A DNA stretch of 64,000 nucleotides from Lunularia cruciata (Eukaryota; Streptophyta; Marchantiopsida; Lunulariales; Lunulariaceae): the NCBI GenBank assembly GCA_948567375.1, contig OX419758.1:16373001-16437000 (forward strand). Reading direction: 5' to 3'. Position numbers and translations under genes: made by a program. Positions 9,219 to 21,704 of the stretch are shown piece after piece (position 1 is the stretch's first letter; every line of letters begins with the position of its first letter). Below the pieces are notes generated by a model. The model was not told the origin of the DNA. It worked only from the letters and a program-made list of their open reading frames with translations, and ran no database searches.

Positions 9219-9911
9219 CCCTACATAGATGACCTATTTAATCAACTCAATAGAGCAAAACACTTCATGAAACTTAATTTGCAAAGTTGTTACAACCAAA
9301 TTAGGATCACGGAGGAAGATGTTCACAAAACTAGCTTTTGGGCAAGGTATCATCACTTTGAATACTTGGTTGCTATTTGGCCTCACCAATGCACCACCCA
9401 CTTTCATGAGGTTGATGAATAACATATATTGTTTATAATTTTGATAAATCTATTATCATTTTCCTTGATGACATCTTAGTCTATAGTATGACAATGATGG
9501 AGCACACGTAACATCTACGAGAAGTCCTCTAGATTCTATGACAAAATTAGTTCAATATCAAAATCTCCAAGTGCATGTTTGGCAAGTCTAACGTAGTTTA
9601 CTTGGGGCATAGAGTACTGCAAAAGATATCTAAGTATTAACATATAAAATAAAGGTCATTTAGAAATGGGGTGCTCTAGAAGATCAAACTTAACTCAAGA
9701 CTTTCTTAGGATTGATGGGGTTCTATTACCAATTTTTAAAGGGATTTTCCAAGGTCACACAACCTCTAATGGCACTACTTGGCAAGAGGAAGAAGTGGAT
9801 GTCAAGAACTACACAAGATTTGGACTTTCATGAATAGAAAGATGTATAACCACATGCACCAATCTTGAATGTCCAATCAAGTTAGTTAGAAATGCATCAA
9901 GTGTTGCAATG
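9219..9911 (+). mobile_element. Family C element on plus strand, part 1: RT to start of RNase H
   Basis: Plus-strand RT blocks start at YIDDLFNQLNRAKHF (about 9220), then LQSCYNQIRITEEDVHKTSFW, and a frame-shifted catalytic block with LDD (about 9460). Later come LMALLGKRKKWM (about 9766) and the start of RNase H (VAMGA, about 9898-9911). The sequence breaks off there. It resumes with the next RNase H residues, IGAVLQQEWND, at about 21,902. I read this as one host element split by the 12-kb insertion between those points. Confidence 0.75.
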
Positions 9912-10297
9912 GGAGCTATAGAAGATCAAGGAGAGAAATAGGAGAATGGTATATTAGAGTGAAAGATCACATTGAGAGTCTTCAATGAGGGAAATTATGA
10001 ATGCCTAGCATGATCTTCGGCTTTGGTATTTATAGGGGACATACAAGGCTCTTGAGAAACTCTTAAAACCCACTTTCTTAGAGTGCAAGCCAAGCTAATC
10101 AAGAAGCTTCCTTCTAGAAGTCGTCTACTTGGTATGCAAGCTAAGCTAGTCAAAAAACTTCCCAAGAAGCTTCATTCTAGAAGCCACCTACTTGACATGA
10201 AACCTAAGCTAGTTGGGAAGCTTCCCAAGAAGCTTCCTCCTAGAAATCACCACTTGGCATGCACATTACTTGATACTTGGAAGGTACCAAGACGGCC
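9912..10297 (-). repeat. Family C LTR, truncated, with ~62-bp internal repeats
   Basis: Minus orientation, starting from TATAGAAGATCAAGGAG, a worn LTR end. Three loose ~50-63-bp tandem units (about 10,084-10,260) each contain GCAAGCTAAGCTAG plus AAGCTTCC and TTCTAGAAG. These units explain the length variation between C LTRs. The distal part of the LTR is missing at the junction with family B. Confidence 0.75.
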
Positions 10298-10727
10298 TAT
10301 GAGTTGGCTTGTGTCTCACTCAAAGGATACCCTTTCCAAAGGACTTTGTACCCATGGGAATATTCTCCTAAGCATGTGGTCTTATCTTGACCCAACCACT
10401 AAGTCAAGGATTCCTTTGTATGGACTATCCTTGGACTATAGAAGAATCCAAAACAAAAAGGCTCGTGGGTCCAAGATTTCTCGACTTGCCTCAAAGCCAA
10501 ACACCTAGGAATAATACCAAGTCAGCACACTAGAATCTAGAATAATGATGCTCATATTTTTTACCTCCTCTTAAGTAAGGTCTCCTCTATCTAGGCTATG
10601 ACTATATTTAGTTAATCATGACTAAGGTAGAACCATCCTTTATCTCTATATAAATAATATCTCTCAAGTACTTGTACTACCAAACTAAATATCATAATAA
10701 CACACACAGGCACAAATGGGTGTTACA
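10298..10727 (-). repeat. Family B 3' LTR (minus orientation, internally deleted)
   Basis: It ends GGGTGTTACA at 10,727, the complement of TGTAACACCC, with the complement of the CCGGGGGT-type purine tract alongside. Compared with the right-hand LTR (689 bp) it lacks about 255 bp in the middle and carries a short unrelated stretch near 10,325-10,350. Confidence 0.8.
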
Positions 10728-10951
10728 TTTACGGATTAAGTTTTCACTTTGTCTTCAAAGTGAAGGTCTCTCTACCTTCTATGATACATCTTCAACTTAT
10801 CATGGTTAATCTTATCAAAGCGTCTTCCTCTCAACTCCTTAAGATCATAAGTGTAATTGCCCCACACCTTTTCCACTATGAAAAGTCCAAATTACTTAGG
10901 CAAAAACTTCTTTTTCACTCTCTTGAATCAAATAAAATCAAATAACATTAC

Positions 10952-11830
10952 TCAATCACCTTGTTTGAGAGGCTCCAGATTCTTGTTGCCTTGCTTCTTG
11001 TCATAGCTCTCCTTTTGTTTCCTTTGAGCTTGCTCCATAGCAATTGCTCTTGCCTCTTCCAATTCAATTAGTTGATCTTTCCTTGACTTCTTTCCATCAA
11101 CTCCTTGTGCTTTCTTCAATCTCTTATAAATGCTTTGGAAGGTAGGAAGATCAAAGGTGAATATGTAAGGTAGACTCAATTCCATATACCAATTGAAATG
11201 GAGTATATGCGGTGGAAGTCTTCATGGTTGTCCTATACTCACACAAAACAACATGAATCCTCTTATCCCAATGGTGTTTAGCCCTCTCCAATTTTGCATC
11301 TTTAACCAATATCATGCACAAGGTCTGATTGGTTCTCTCTACCAAGCCATTGGAATTTGGCTTCTAGGATGTAGTTATTCTATGTGTGATAGAGAAATAT
11401 TGTAGCATAGTTGCAGTAATGCTTCTTGTAAACTCTCCTCCTCTTTCATAAACCAACTCCAAAGGGCATCCAAACCTAGTGATAATGCGTTCATAAAGAA
11501 ATCTCCCAACTTCATCTCCATTCTTGACCCTCAATGGTCTAGCCTCAACCAACTTGGTAAAATAATTAGTAACTACCACATGTATAGATTGTTCCTTAGG
11601 GTTCTATTGGAGAGGTCCTATAAAATCAATTCCTCACTTCTCAAAAGGTCCTAGAAATGGAATTATTCTAAGTGGTGGAGTGGAGGTAGACTTTCTAGCA
11701 AAAGCTTGATAAACATGACAAGTTTTGCAGTAATCAAGACAATCCTTGAAAATCCCTCTCCAATGGTAACCTGCATTTAGAATCTTGAAAGTAGTTACCT
11801 TTCTTGCAAAGTGTTCTCCATACACAAAAC
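10952..11830 (-). pseudogene. Family B integrase (minus copy)
   Basis: Minus-strand blocks: zinc domain with HWRGIFKDCLDYCKTCHVC (about 11,790-11,700), catalytic core to RGGEFT (about 11,430), AERTNQTL after a frame break (about 11,340), and a C-terminal tail with LPTFQSIYKRLKKAQG (about 11,150-11,100). The residue at the second catalytic Asp position reads E (VYERGGEF), where the plus copy has VFDRGGEF. The copy is interrupted by stops and cannot be functional. Confidence 0.82.
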
Positions 11831-11848
11831 CTTCATGAAACTACTTTA

Positions 11849-12830
11849 TTAGTAAGACTCTTGTTTTCCCACTACACCCTTCTTCATGTTGATGGTCAAT
11901 GCATAAGCTTTGTTGGAAAATGAGAAGACAAACCTCCTATAGTACCCAACCATCCCCAAGAATTGATGTAACTTTGTCAAGCTAGAAAGGAATGGAAGAT
12001 CTAAGATTTTTCTCACCTTTTTAGGTTCAACTACTATTCCATCCTTAGGGATGATGTGCCCTAAAAGTAAACCTTTTTCACAGCCAAAAATGCACTTCTC
12101 TGGGTTTGAGTGATGCATTTGCTTCATCCAAGCATTGTAAGACCTTGATCATATGCTCAAAGTGCTCCTCCTTGCTCCCATAGGCACAAAAGTCATCAAT
12201 GAAGTCTCTCACAAATTTCCCAATGAAAGGTTCAAACACCTTGTTCATGAACCATTGGAATGTAATTGGAGCATTGCAAAGCCCAAAAGGCATTACCTTG
12301 AAAGCATAAGTCCTCCAAGGTGTGGTGAATGTGGTGAGTTGTTGATGCTCTAGTGCAATCTTGATTTGGTTATACTCACTATAACCATCTCCAAAATTTT
12401 ACCTCTCACGACTTATAACCTCCTCTAAGATCTCATCAATGAATGGCAAAGGGTAATAGTTCTTCTTAGTAACAACATTGAGTTTCTTGTAATCCACATA
12501 CCCAAAGCTTGCCATTTTTTTCTTCACAATCACAATTGGGGGCACCTTTTCTAAATTCTCTACCTCAAAGATAAATCTGGCCTCCCTGAGCTTATCAATC
12601 TCTTCCTTCACCACCAAAGATATTGGTGGGATAATGCAACATTGCTTTTGGCAGACCGGTCTTGCCTGTGACTCCACCTCAATCTTGTGCTCCTCCAAGA
12701 AGACTTCCTTTAGATCCTTGTAATTGAAATTAAACACATGGATGAACTTACAAAAAATCTCCTCAAATCTCACTTTCTCCTCCTTGGTAACATTTGGACC
12801 ATACTTGAGAGAAGATAACTTCCTTTCTAT
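11849..12830 (-). pseudogene. Family B reverse transcriptase (minus copy)
   Basis: RT blocks on the minus strand: PPIVIVKKKMASFGYVDYKKLN, split by a small change (about 12,545-12,480), MPFGLCNAPITFQWFMNKVF (from 12,293), the catalytic FIDDFCAYG, and LLGHIIPKDGI with FLGMVGYYRRF (about 12,050-11,940). Frames are broken between blocks. It is directly followed by integrase sequence because RNase H is deleted. Confidence 0.83.
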
Positions 12831-12949
12831 TTCCTCAAGTGTCAATGGTGATTTATTTGGGTCCTTCAAAACCTCTAGCTTAGATGCAAAATCCATAGCA
12901 CATAAGTAATATAAATGTGAATCAGATTCAGATTCATCCTCCTCCATGG

Positions 12950-13860
12950 AAATCTCCTCTTCCATGCTTGTGTCCACATTTGAAGTTCCTTTTGAATTTG
13001 ATTCTCCATAATCAAAAGATGGTGTATCTGAATGTGAAGTGTTGTTGGTGTTAGTAACTAGAATTGTGACCCTATGGTTTCTTGACCCAATCCTCAAGTA
13101 CCCTTTGTGCCATTGATTAGTTTTGCATATTTCTCTTAACCATGGCCTTCCAAGAAGCAATTCATAGCTTGAATCCTTCAAAACTTGGAAAGTCATGAGA
13201 TTTTGAACTCCCATAATTAGAACTACCGCCTTATCCATCACCTCTATTGGTTAAACTTGTTGCTTATTTGCCATGCTCACCACAAATATTGAAGATCTAG
13301 AGGGTATCATACCCAACTTCTTCATCAACCTTTTTGACATGGCACTCACTACTGATCTTCCTTCAACCAATGCATCCTTGATGTTGTGATCATTCATTCT
13401 CATATCAATCTTGGAGGCATATTCACAAGTCTCCCATGGTGATGGTTTGGCATCCACCACCCCAATTGATATTGGAGATTTTTCCTTCTCCTTCTTCTTT
13501 CTCCTTGTAGAACTCAAACCACCTCTAAGCTCCTTTCTCAAGGTTGGGTTCAAAGCAATCAATTGACCTACTATGATGTTAGTCTTATGACTAAAAATAT
13601 CCTCCAACACATCATAGTTCCATTGTTGTTTTGAGATCAAGAAGTCCTCCATCCCCAACTTCTTCCGCGGAGTCTTTATTGTTGATGGTGTTGAGGTGTG
13701 AGTTCTCTTAGTAGCCATAGGAGTATCCTTGCTAGGAGTATATTCTTGAGAGGAGTGAACATCCTCTACAAAATGAGCTCTCTTCTTCTCTTGTGCTAAA
13801 AGCTCCAAATTAAGACCTTTGGAGTTTGAGCCCTCCTCCTTCTCATACTTACTCTAAACC
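12950..13860 (-). pseudogene. Family B protease region (minus copy)
   Basis: On the minus strand, NIKDALVEGRSVVSAMSKRL (about 13,400-13,330) is followed, after a stop, by GVQNLMTFQVLKDSSYELLL and LGRPWLR (about 13,210-13,130). This is the retropepsin-like arrangement of plant Ty3 elements, in which the catalytic D-G/S-G appears as DALV-EGRS and is probably mutated. An acidic linker rich in E and D follows (about 13,020-12,900). Confidence 0.6.
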
Positions 13861-14880
13861 ACATCTATGGGTGTTATCTCCTTACCTTTGTTTGGATTAG
13901 GATCCACTTGTGTTTCACTACCTCTCTCTTTTCCTCTATTGGCCCCTCATAACCCCTTCCTCCATGGTAAGTGGAATTTGGGCAATTCCTTTGGATGTGA
14001 CCTCTTCCTCCACAACCAAAACAATTTCTCTCATTGGAATTGTTGTTTGGTTGGCCTCCTCTATATGGATAACTTCCATAACTTCTAGGCCCTCTCCCTA
14101 CATTCTGATCCACCTCTATCTTCTCCCATAGTTGTACCATAATTGATTTTGAGATCTGCAAGTTGTTCTATGATGGTTTGAAGTGGATCTTTTGGTGGAG
14201 GTGCAAGAATTGGAGCAACTACAGCTTGTGGTGCAACCCTTGCTACCAAAGTATCAGAAGTTCCACCATACTTGTAGCGTTGAGGAGGATTCACAACCTC
14301 CTTCACAACCAAATCATTCTCATACCCTTCCAAACTCTCCTTCATACAAATTGCAATCTTGATAGCTTCAACCTTGGAAGAAAGTTTCTCATATCTTACC
14401 TTACTTCTAATTTTTGATCTCAATCCTCCCACAAAATTCTTGGTGAGAATGGCCCCTATTCCAATCATAGTAGTCTCCATATCATCCCTACTTTTCCTCA
14501 ATACTATGCAAAATCTGGACTCTAACTTCTCCACTCTTTCTACATAGACTCTCACTTTCTCTCCATCTCTTTGTTTAAGAAAAAATAACCTCAATCATTA
14601 ATCTCTCATAACTCTCATCTGGAAGAAACTTCTCAATGATTGTTGAAGTCAAACTCTCTCAAGACTCTTCTTGCCCATCTCTCATCTCTCTCTTTTGGAA
14701 TTTTGATTCATACCATGTAAATACTGCATCCTAAAAGAAATCTGGTAATAATAAAGCTCACTCATTCTTCTTCCTCTCATTGTTTCTTATACAAGTTATT
14801 TTTAAATCTCTCACAAAGGCCTCCATAGCTTCTCCATCCTTAACAAAAAAATTGTAAGTTTCCCCATTTTAACACTTCAC
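13861..14880 (-). pseudogene. Family B gag with CCHC zinc knuckle (minus copy)
   Basis: Starting near 14,870 on the minus strand (MGKL) with an early frameshift, it continues as FLKQRDGEKVRVYVERVEKL (about 14,590) and a conserved stretch to NCFGCGGRGHIQRNC (about 14,030-13,985). That is an intact C-x2-C-x4-H-x4-C knuckle. It packages element RNA into particles. It is collinear with 25,728-26,715. Confidence 0.8.
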
Positions 14881-15199
14881 TATCTTTCTTTTCTCAAAAA
14901 ATTTATTTTTTTCCTCTTTTCTTTTCTCTCACTCTATGACTAATAGAGTATGTTTATGATTAACACCATTTGAGATTAATCCACCCTAGGGAATACAAAA
15001 GGTTTAAGTTGCTCCAAGATTTCTATAGCAATATCAAATCCTAGAGTGCATATTAATCAAACCTTAATGGATAGTTTATCCATAAGTTGAAAGATTATTC
15101 CATCACTAATCTTGAGAACTAGCTAATGAAGTTGATAGTATTTTTATAGTTATACTAAGACTCTCTCCAAGATCCTTCACCAAGGTCTCTAAAAATACT

Positions 15200-15570
15200 T
15201 TTACTCCACTTCACTCATGTCCTTTTGAAATTCCTTCTACTCCACAAACATCACACAACTCTTTGGTCTTAGATCTTCTCCCTCCTAATCTTGGTGAAGA
15301 GGGTCCAACACGCAAACCCAAGTCAAGTAAGCCTCTCCTTTCCCTCAATCTCTTGCTCTCAAAGGTCAATGGACATGAACTTGCCATTTGTCTCTTCTCT
15401 CTATATAAAAAAAACTTAGACTCACTCTTTCTTCCAAGTGGTGGAGGTTTTTGGATCCTCTCAACACTCTTTTCAAATTCTATTCTAAACTCTCTTTTCA
15501 TCATATCTATTGCCAAAATCACTTCAAACCCTTGGAGAATCTTGTATAACCTCAATTTCCACTCTTTGTG
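15200..15570 (-). pseudogene. Family B leader ORF upstream of gag (minus copy)
   Basis: A ~114-residue frame (15,555-15,211, minus) shares most of its residues with the leader ORF of the other B element (25,058-25,435): KSVERIQKPPPLG, SSCPLTFESKR-RERRG, GPSSPRLGGRRSKTKEL and CDVCGVEG. The latter two recall a zinc-binding segment. Conservation between two independently decayed copies suggests it was once coding. It has no recognised family. Confidence 0.5.
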
Positions 15571-16137
15571 ACTCTCTATTCTCCCAAGATGAGTCTAAAC
15601 ACTCAATCATGCTTTTTTTTTGCTCTTACATTCCTCATGCATGAGATCTCAACTTTATAAAATTGACCCTTCTTCACAATGGCACTAAATTCTCTCAATT
15701 TGTATGTCATTGTCTTTTGAAAATTTTTACAATCCCAAGGCATCTTCCTTTGTAAAATTTTAGATCTTTTAATTGAGCTTTTTAGCCTAGGCATCTTTTT
15801 ATTCAACACACATAATTTAGATTTGGTCTTAAAACCACCCGTGTCACTTCTAAACTCAGAACTTTTTGTGCAAAATTGATCTTTCTCTCATTCTTGAGCC
15901 AAAAGACATCATCTTTCCAAATCCTCTCATGTGTACATGATATAAAAAATCACCTCAAAGAAATCATAATGAACTACAGGGTACAAAAATGGGTCCAAGT
16001 TCTCTAACATAAGTTCAGCCTTCTCGTCCCCTTATGTTTTCTCCAAGTGAGCTCTCATAACCTACTTTTGTCTAATATAGAACTGTACGTGGAACATTAT
16101 CTTGCTTTCTAGAGAGGTCCAAACAATAAAACCAAAA

Positions 16138-16826
16138 TATGAGCCGGCTTGTCTCTCACTCAAGATGAACCTTTGATGGTTAGTATGGTCGCGCACCATG
16201 GACTAAGAAGGCAAAGAACCCCAACTCCATCATAATCCTCTAAGACTAACACTCCAAGATTCAAGACATTGTTCATTAGAGAATTCAATGAGAAAGAGAA
16301 AGTTGCAAATGAAAGTATGATGAGTACCTTCTCACCCCTTGTTTATATACTTGTAAAATATTTACAAACCAAAGTTACTAATTACTAGAGTAACTCAAAT
16401 TAATAGGCTAAAAGTCAAATAAAGTCAAAAAGCTAAGGAATATCCATACTCATGGGAATATTCTCCTAAGCATGTGGTCTTATCTTGACCCAACCACTAA
16501 GTCAAGGATTCCTTCACATGGATTATCCTTGGACTATAGAAGAATCCAAAACAAAAAGGCTTGTGGGTCCAAGAGTTTTTGATTCTTTCTTCAAAGCCAA
16601 ACACCTCGGAATAGTACCAAGTCAACACACTATAATCCAAATAGTGATGCTCATATTTTCCACTTTCTTTAAAGTAAGTTCCTCTCTATCTTAACTATGA
16701 CTAACTTTAGCTAATCATGACTAAGGTTAAACCACCTTTTATCTCTATATAAATAATATCTCTCAAAGACTTGTAATACAAAACTAAATATCCTAATACC
16801 ACACACATGCACAAATGGGTATTACA
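16138..16826 (-). repeat. Family B 5' LTR (minus orientation)
   Basis: The complement runs from TGTAATACCC (16,826) to GGCTCATA (16,138). It is 689 bp and collinear with the LTRs at 5362, 23,486 and 30,597. The interval from here back to the leader ORF (about 15,560-16,138) is the untranslated leader; nothing else is seen in it. Confidence 0.85.
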
Positions 16827-18780
16827 GACCATGTTGAATGTGGTGGCATACAAAGATACAATCAACTTCATATTCCTCATAATCTTTGATAGGGACGGGA
16901 GGAAGAGAGGGTTGGATATGAGAGGAAAAGGAAGATAGATTAAAAACAAAGACTTCAACTTGGAAACATGAAAGTAAAAGTGGATTTCCTAATAACAAGG
17001 CAAGGCAAGTTCCTATTGCTTATGACAAAACAATAGGAAACATCAAATGGACCTATCCAATAAGATCAAGTGGGAGGGGTAAGTTACTAGAAGAAAGTAT
17101 GATCTTATCACCAAGTTGAAAGGTGAGATCACAATGATGTTGGTCCGTGTATTTTTTTTGATGATTTTGAGCAACAATGAGATGAGATTTGCCTTGTTGT
17201 AGGGATTAGGATATTTTGATCAAGAAGGTGGAAGTATGAAGGGTATGAGATGGAGGAGGAGGAAGAAAAGAATCTAAAACAAGTGGGTCCTGGCCAAAAG
17301 TAAGGAAGAAGAGAGAGAATTTTGTACTTGCCTATTTGGAATTATTGGAGGCAAACTCAACAACAATAAGACATTCGTCCCAATTGGTATGGTAAACATT
17401 GACAAAGGTACAAAGTATATCCTCCAAGATATGATTTGCATGTTTGATTTATCTATCAATTTGAGGATGAAAGGCCATTTACAAAGTAAGCTTAGTGTCT
17501 AGTAGTTGGAAGAGTGCTTGCCAAAATTTTCTCATTAGGGAATCAAGGATCACAATCAAAGATGAGTACACAAGGCATCCCATGATACTTGAAGACATTG
17601 TTGAAGTAAATCAATGCCAATGTTGGAGCATCCATTATATCACAGATTGGTGCCACATGGATTTGCTTACTAAGCTTATCAAAAAACACCACAATTGTTG
17701 TGTAATCTTACTTTGTTTTGGGTAAGGATGTGATGAGATCTAAGCTCATGTGTTCCCATCAAGTAGATGGGATAAGAAGTGGTTGAAGGAGTCCACTTAG
17801 ATTTTGGTTGTTGGTCTTGTTGTATTGGAAGCTCTCATAAGATTGGATGTACTCTCAAACATCTCATGCCATGTTGACTCACCACCATTGGCATTGTAGG
17901 GTACTCAATGTCTAGTCCACATCTATATGACCAACAAATGGTAATTCATGGGCGTCTTGAAGGCACACAAGTTGTAGATCACTCTTGGTTGGAACATAGA
18001 TCCAATTCTCACAAATTAAAAACCTTACTGAAGAAGAAGGTGTTCTATTCCTTATTATGTGCTACAAGATGACCTTGTACTATCAAAAAGAAGGGGTCTT
18101 GTTGTAAAGTGGTCCTAAACTTGATTTGGACTTTGAGTTGATTGACACTATTGTAGTTGTTGCCATGAGAGAAAGAGACTTCAAATCAAGTCATCATGAT
18201 ATGACATTAGGGATGATATGGAACTTATCAAGTTTTTACTCAAGTTTGAAGTCAAATAACTATAGTTTTTCCTCTCATCACTGATGTAAACTCTTCATGT
18301 ATGTAATATGCTCTTCAAATGTAATATCTGCAACAAGATTTTATGATTGGTTTGCATGATCACTTGTTTTCCCAAGAAATAACACCTCCATACCTTGGTG
18401 TCATATACCATTGCTAGTTGTTCTCAATCTAAAATAGAGTAATTCCTTTCCATGGTGTTTAGTTAGTGAGACATAAAGGCATTGGGATGTAACCCATGGA
18501 AATTCCTATTGCAGCATATCTCCAATAGCAAAGTTAGAAGCATTGGTGTAATTCCTTTCCATGGTGTTTAGTTAGTGAGACATAAATGCATTGGGATGTA
18601 ACCCATGGAAATTCCTATTGCAACATATCTCCAATGGCAAAGTTGGAAGCATTGAAATCAACCACACACGATAGTTGAGGATCATATGGTTGAAGAATGG
18701 GTCTTGAAAACACCATTTGTTTCAACTTTGGGAATACTTCTTTGTCTTGGTGGTCCACTAAAAGCTTAAGGTCTTCCCCA
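16827..18780 (-). pseudogene. Family C integrase and RNase H remnants (minus strand)
   Basis: The minus strand read from 18,200 to 16,880 gives heavily broken integrase blocks, ending with a C-terminal region that contains DHHCDLTFQLGDKIILS (about 17,130-17,080) and a chromodomain-like tail near 16,900-16,840 (IKDYEEYEVDCIFV). RNase H remnants lie between about 18,230 and 18,780. Several stops occur per 100 codons, so this is an old copy. Confidence 0.6.
18440..18657. repeat. 109-bp tandem duplication inside family C
   Basis: The stretch beginning TAATTCCTTTCCATGGTG at 18,440 restarts at 18,549 with only a few differences (for example CATAAAGGC against CATAAATGC). The period is 109 bp, two copies. 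Confidence 0.9.
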
Positions 18781-19290
18781 AGAGATCAATCAATGGTGCG
18801 GCTAGATGAGCATAATAATGGATAAAATATAAGTAAAATTTGCTAATCCATTAAATGCCCACACTTTTGTGGTATCTTTTGGAATAGGCCAATCAATAAT
18901 AGCCTTGATTTTCTCCTCTTCCATCTTGATCTACTCTAATGAGATCTTATGGCCCAAGAGGTAATTTCCTTTTGAGGTAAGAGATATGCATTCTTCACTA
19001 TTTATTTATTGAAGTCACGATAATCAATATAGAAATGAAGTCCTCCATCCTTCTTTGGGACAAATAATACCAATGCTCTCCAAGGAGATGTATTATATCA
19101 TATGAAATCCTTCTCCAACAACTCTATCAATGTTGTTTAAAGCTCATCCAATTGCATTAGAGAGAGCCAATAGATTGGTCTACTCATTGGAGTTCTTCCT
19201 AGCAATAATTGAATCTTGAAGAGCATACCATGATCAAAGGGTAATATCTTTGCTAGATCATCAAGAAACATATTTGCAAACACATTCTAA
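18780..19290 (-). pseudogene. Family C reverse transcriptase remnant (minus strand)
   Basis: The minus strand is alignable block by block with the RT at 6046-6930 (for example the stretch at 18,800-18,960 against 6,060-6,240, and 19,000-19,290 against 6,640-6,950). Part of the catalytic region is missing. Frames are lost. Confidence 0.65.
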
Positions 19291-19479
19291 ACTATTTGAT
19301 CAACCATTGCTTGATGAGGCTTTTAGTCCTCATCAGATTCTTTGTGTGCAATTGGCTTGATTCACACTGCAAAAATGGAAATATCTTCCTCCAAAGCTTG
19401 TTTTATGGTTGTTTTATTAACAAACTTCTCATCCTGAGACTGACTATTCTTAGGTATCTTAATGAAAGATGCCAAACAA

Positions 19480-20760
19480 CCTAATTGGTAATGCTTAACT
19501 TTGTGTTATACTTGAATATATCATTGGGTCTAATCAGATTGAACCTTATGATGTTTAAGCCAAGGCAAACCTAGAATGACATTGTAGTGTAGAGGTGCAA
19601 TTATAAACCTCATACACTCCAAATACTCTTTCCTCATCTTGAATGTAAAAGGATGTGAGGTACAAAATACCCTTTCTATTATCCACCATTGTCAACCTAC
19701 TTCTAATTACTGGTTTGATAAGAATACGTAATTCCTTTCTTAAATACATGGACATACAATTCTTTGAATTTCCAAAATCAACCAAAATCCTACACCATAA
19801 TTAGAAATTATACCTTGCAAGTGAAGTAAATTTGTATAGGTCAAGTCTTTAATCCCATTGGAAGTAATCAAGTTCCCAATAAGTGGCTCAAATTTTCCTT
19901 GATCATCATGCTCCCCAAACTCCATTTGGGTGATTTTTTGGGGTCTCCTATTATTGAGTGAACATTCTGCAATGCAATATCCAATTTGGGGGCAATAAAA
20001 GCAACCACCATTTTGTCACAATCTTTCCCTATCTACAATGCTAAGTGATCTCCATTGGATGGCATCAATCTCCATTGGTGCTAGCTCCTCTACCCATGAG
20101 TATGTGTTGGTATGTTCAATGAAAGTCAAGGTCAAGACCAAGTTGTTGCAACCAAGGAATCAAAGTGCTCAGCCAATTGCATGGCTTCTTCCAAGTGTTT
20201 GGGTTCCCATATGGGTACATGACTTTAAACCCCTCACAAATTGATCTTGAGTTTCACCTTCTAGTATATTTGGAATTTTCATTATACCATTTTGGAATTG
20301 AGTGCTATAGCTTCTTGTAGAACCAGTTTGCTTCAATTCTACCAACCTATCTTGTGCGGCTTGTGTGGCATTTATAGTTTAAAATCACTCAATTATTTCA
20401 CTCTTGAATTCTTCTCATATCAAGATTGGTGTAATAAACTATTGTTCAGCTCACTCCACTCAAAATTGTCAACATAGACAACATTTCAACATTTACCACT
20501 CCATCCAATTCACTTGAAGCCAAGAGAATGTATCTTGGTTCACCTTGAAGATTTGTAGCTTCAAAATAACATTTGTAGTCAAACACAAAATCTTCCATTG
20601 TGCTTGAGAGATTCTTGCCTTCAAATACCTTAGGCTTTGGAATCAGATTTTCTCTTCTCCTTCTTGAAATAGCGCTCTCTCGACATGCTCTTGTTATTGA
20701 TGGTCTCATTCTTCCAATAATCAAGTAAGGTGCTCAATTTGTTATTGTATAGTAATTATA
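19480..20760 (-). pseudogene. Family C gag, knuckle and protease remnants (minus strand)
   Basis: The minus strand shows gag with PKPKVFEGKNLSSTMEDFVF and YFEATNLQGEPRYILLASS (about 20,640-20,510), a knuckle CFYCPQIGYCIAEC with H replaced by Y (about 20,010-19,965), and a retropepsin start LVDFGNSKNCMSMY (about 19,785-19,740) with F between D and G. These are the same blocks as in 7200-8720, here better preserved in gag. Confidence 0.7.
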
Positions 20761-20918
20761 ACTTTGGGCATTGTCACCACAGCTACTACTCTATCAAAAG
20801 ACTTACAATTTATCTAAGTTAATATGTAGATGCATCATGTCCACCATTCTCTATAAGTTACAATCAAAAGTACCAAGGGTTCATCAGACAAGGTGATCAA
20901 ATTTAGAAAATTCTACCC

Positions 20919-21653
20919 AAAGCGTAGATGATGAACTACTTGAAATGATGCTTGGATAGTACATAAACATAAAAATCTCAATGGTTTGGAGAAAATAGAT
21001 TTTGTGGTCCATAAATTCCATCCATCCCATTCATGTTCTTATACCAATGTAAAAGACCAAAGAGAGAAATAGAAGAATAGAAGATCAAAGTAAAAGATCA
21101 CATTGGACTCTTAAATGGTGGAAACTCAAAATGACTAGCATGACCTTGCGTTTTGTTATTTATAAGAGACTCAAGAGCCTTATATATCTCTTATAAATAA
21201 CAAAGTTGGGAAGATTCCCAATTAGTTTAGCTTGCGCACCAAGTAGGGGGCTTCTAGAAGAAGTTGGGAAGCTTCTTGGGAAGCTTCCCAACTACTTTAG
21301 CTTGCATGCCAAGTAGATGGCTTCTAAAAGAAATCTCTTGAGAAGCTTCATGATTAGTTTGGCTTGCACTCTAAGAAAGAAACTTTTAGGAAGCTTCTCA
21401 AAAACCTTGTATGTCTCTTATAAATAACAAAGCCCAAGGTCATGCTAGTCATTCTGAGTTTCCACCATTCAAGAGTCCCATTGTTATATTTCACTCTGAT
21501 CTTCCATTCTTCTATTTCTTTCTTTGGTCTTTTACATTGGTATTAGAGTATAAATGGGATGGATGGAATTTATGGACCACCAAATCCATTTTCCCCAAAC
21601 CATATTTGTGTACTACCCAAGCATCATTTCATGTAGTTCATCATCTATGCTTT
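20919..21653. repeat. Inverted repeat of family C leader and LTR (arms ~250 bp)
   Basis: The left arm (20,919-21,170, minus-oriented C leader, primer site and LTR end) and the right arm (21,413-21,653, the same in plus orientation) are near-complementary, separated by about 240 bp of LTR sequence with GAAGCTTC units. The arms can be followed from AAAGCGTAGATGATGAAC (left) to its complement ending at 21,653. Confidence 0.85.
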
Positions 21654-21704
21654 AGTATATGTATACCAAGTGGTGACTTTCTTGTTGTACGACTACTCCT
21701 ATAA

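Larger units (their letters stand above)
10298..16826 (-). mobile_element. Family B Ty3/gypsy element, minus strand, RNase H deleted
   Basis: Both LTRs are present (16,138-16,826 and 10,298-10,727). In between, read on the minus strand, are a leader with a small ORF, gag, protease, RT and integrase, collinear with the complete copy at 23,486-31,265. The RT block ends around 11,870 and integrase sequence follows within about 20 bases, so roughly 730 bp including RNase H has been deleted relative to the other copy. Possible 4-bp target duplication: GGCC on the left and GACC on the right (one mismatch). Confidence 0.88.
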
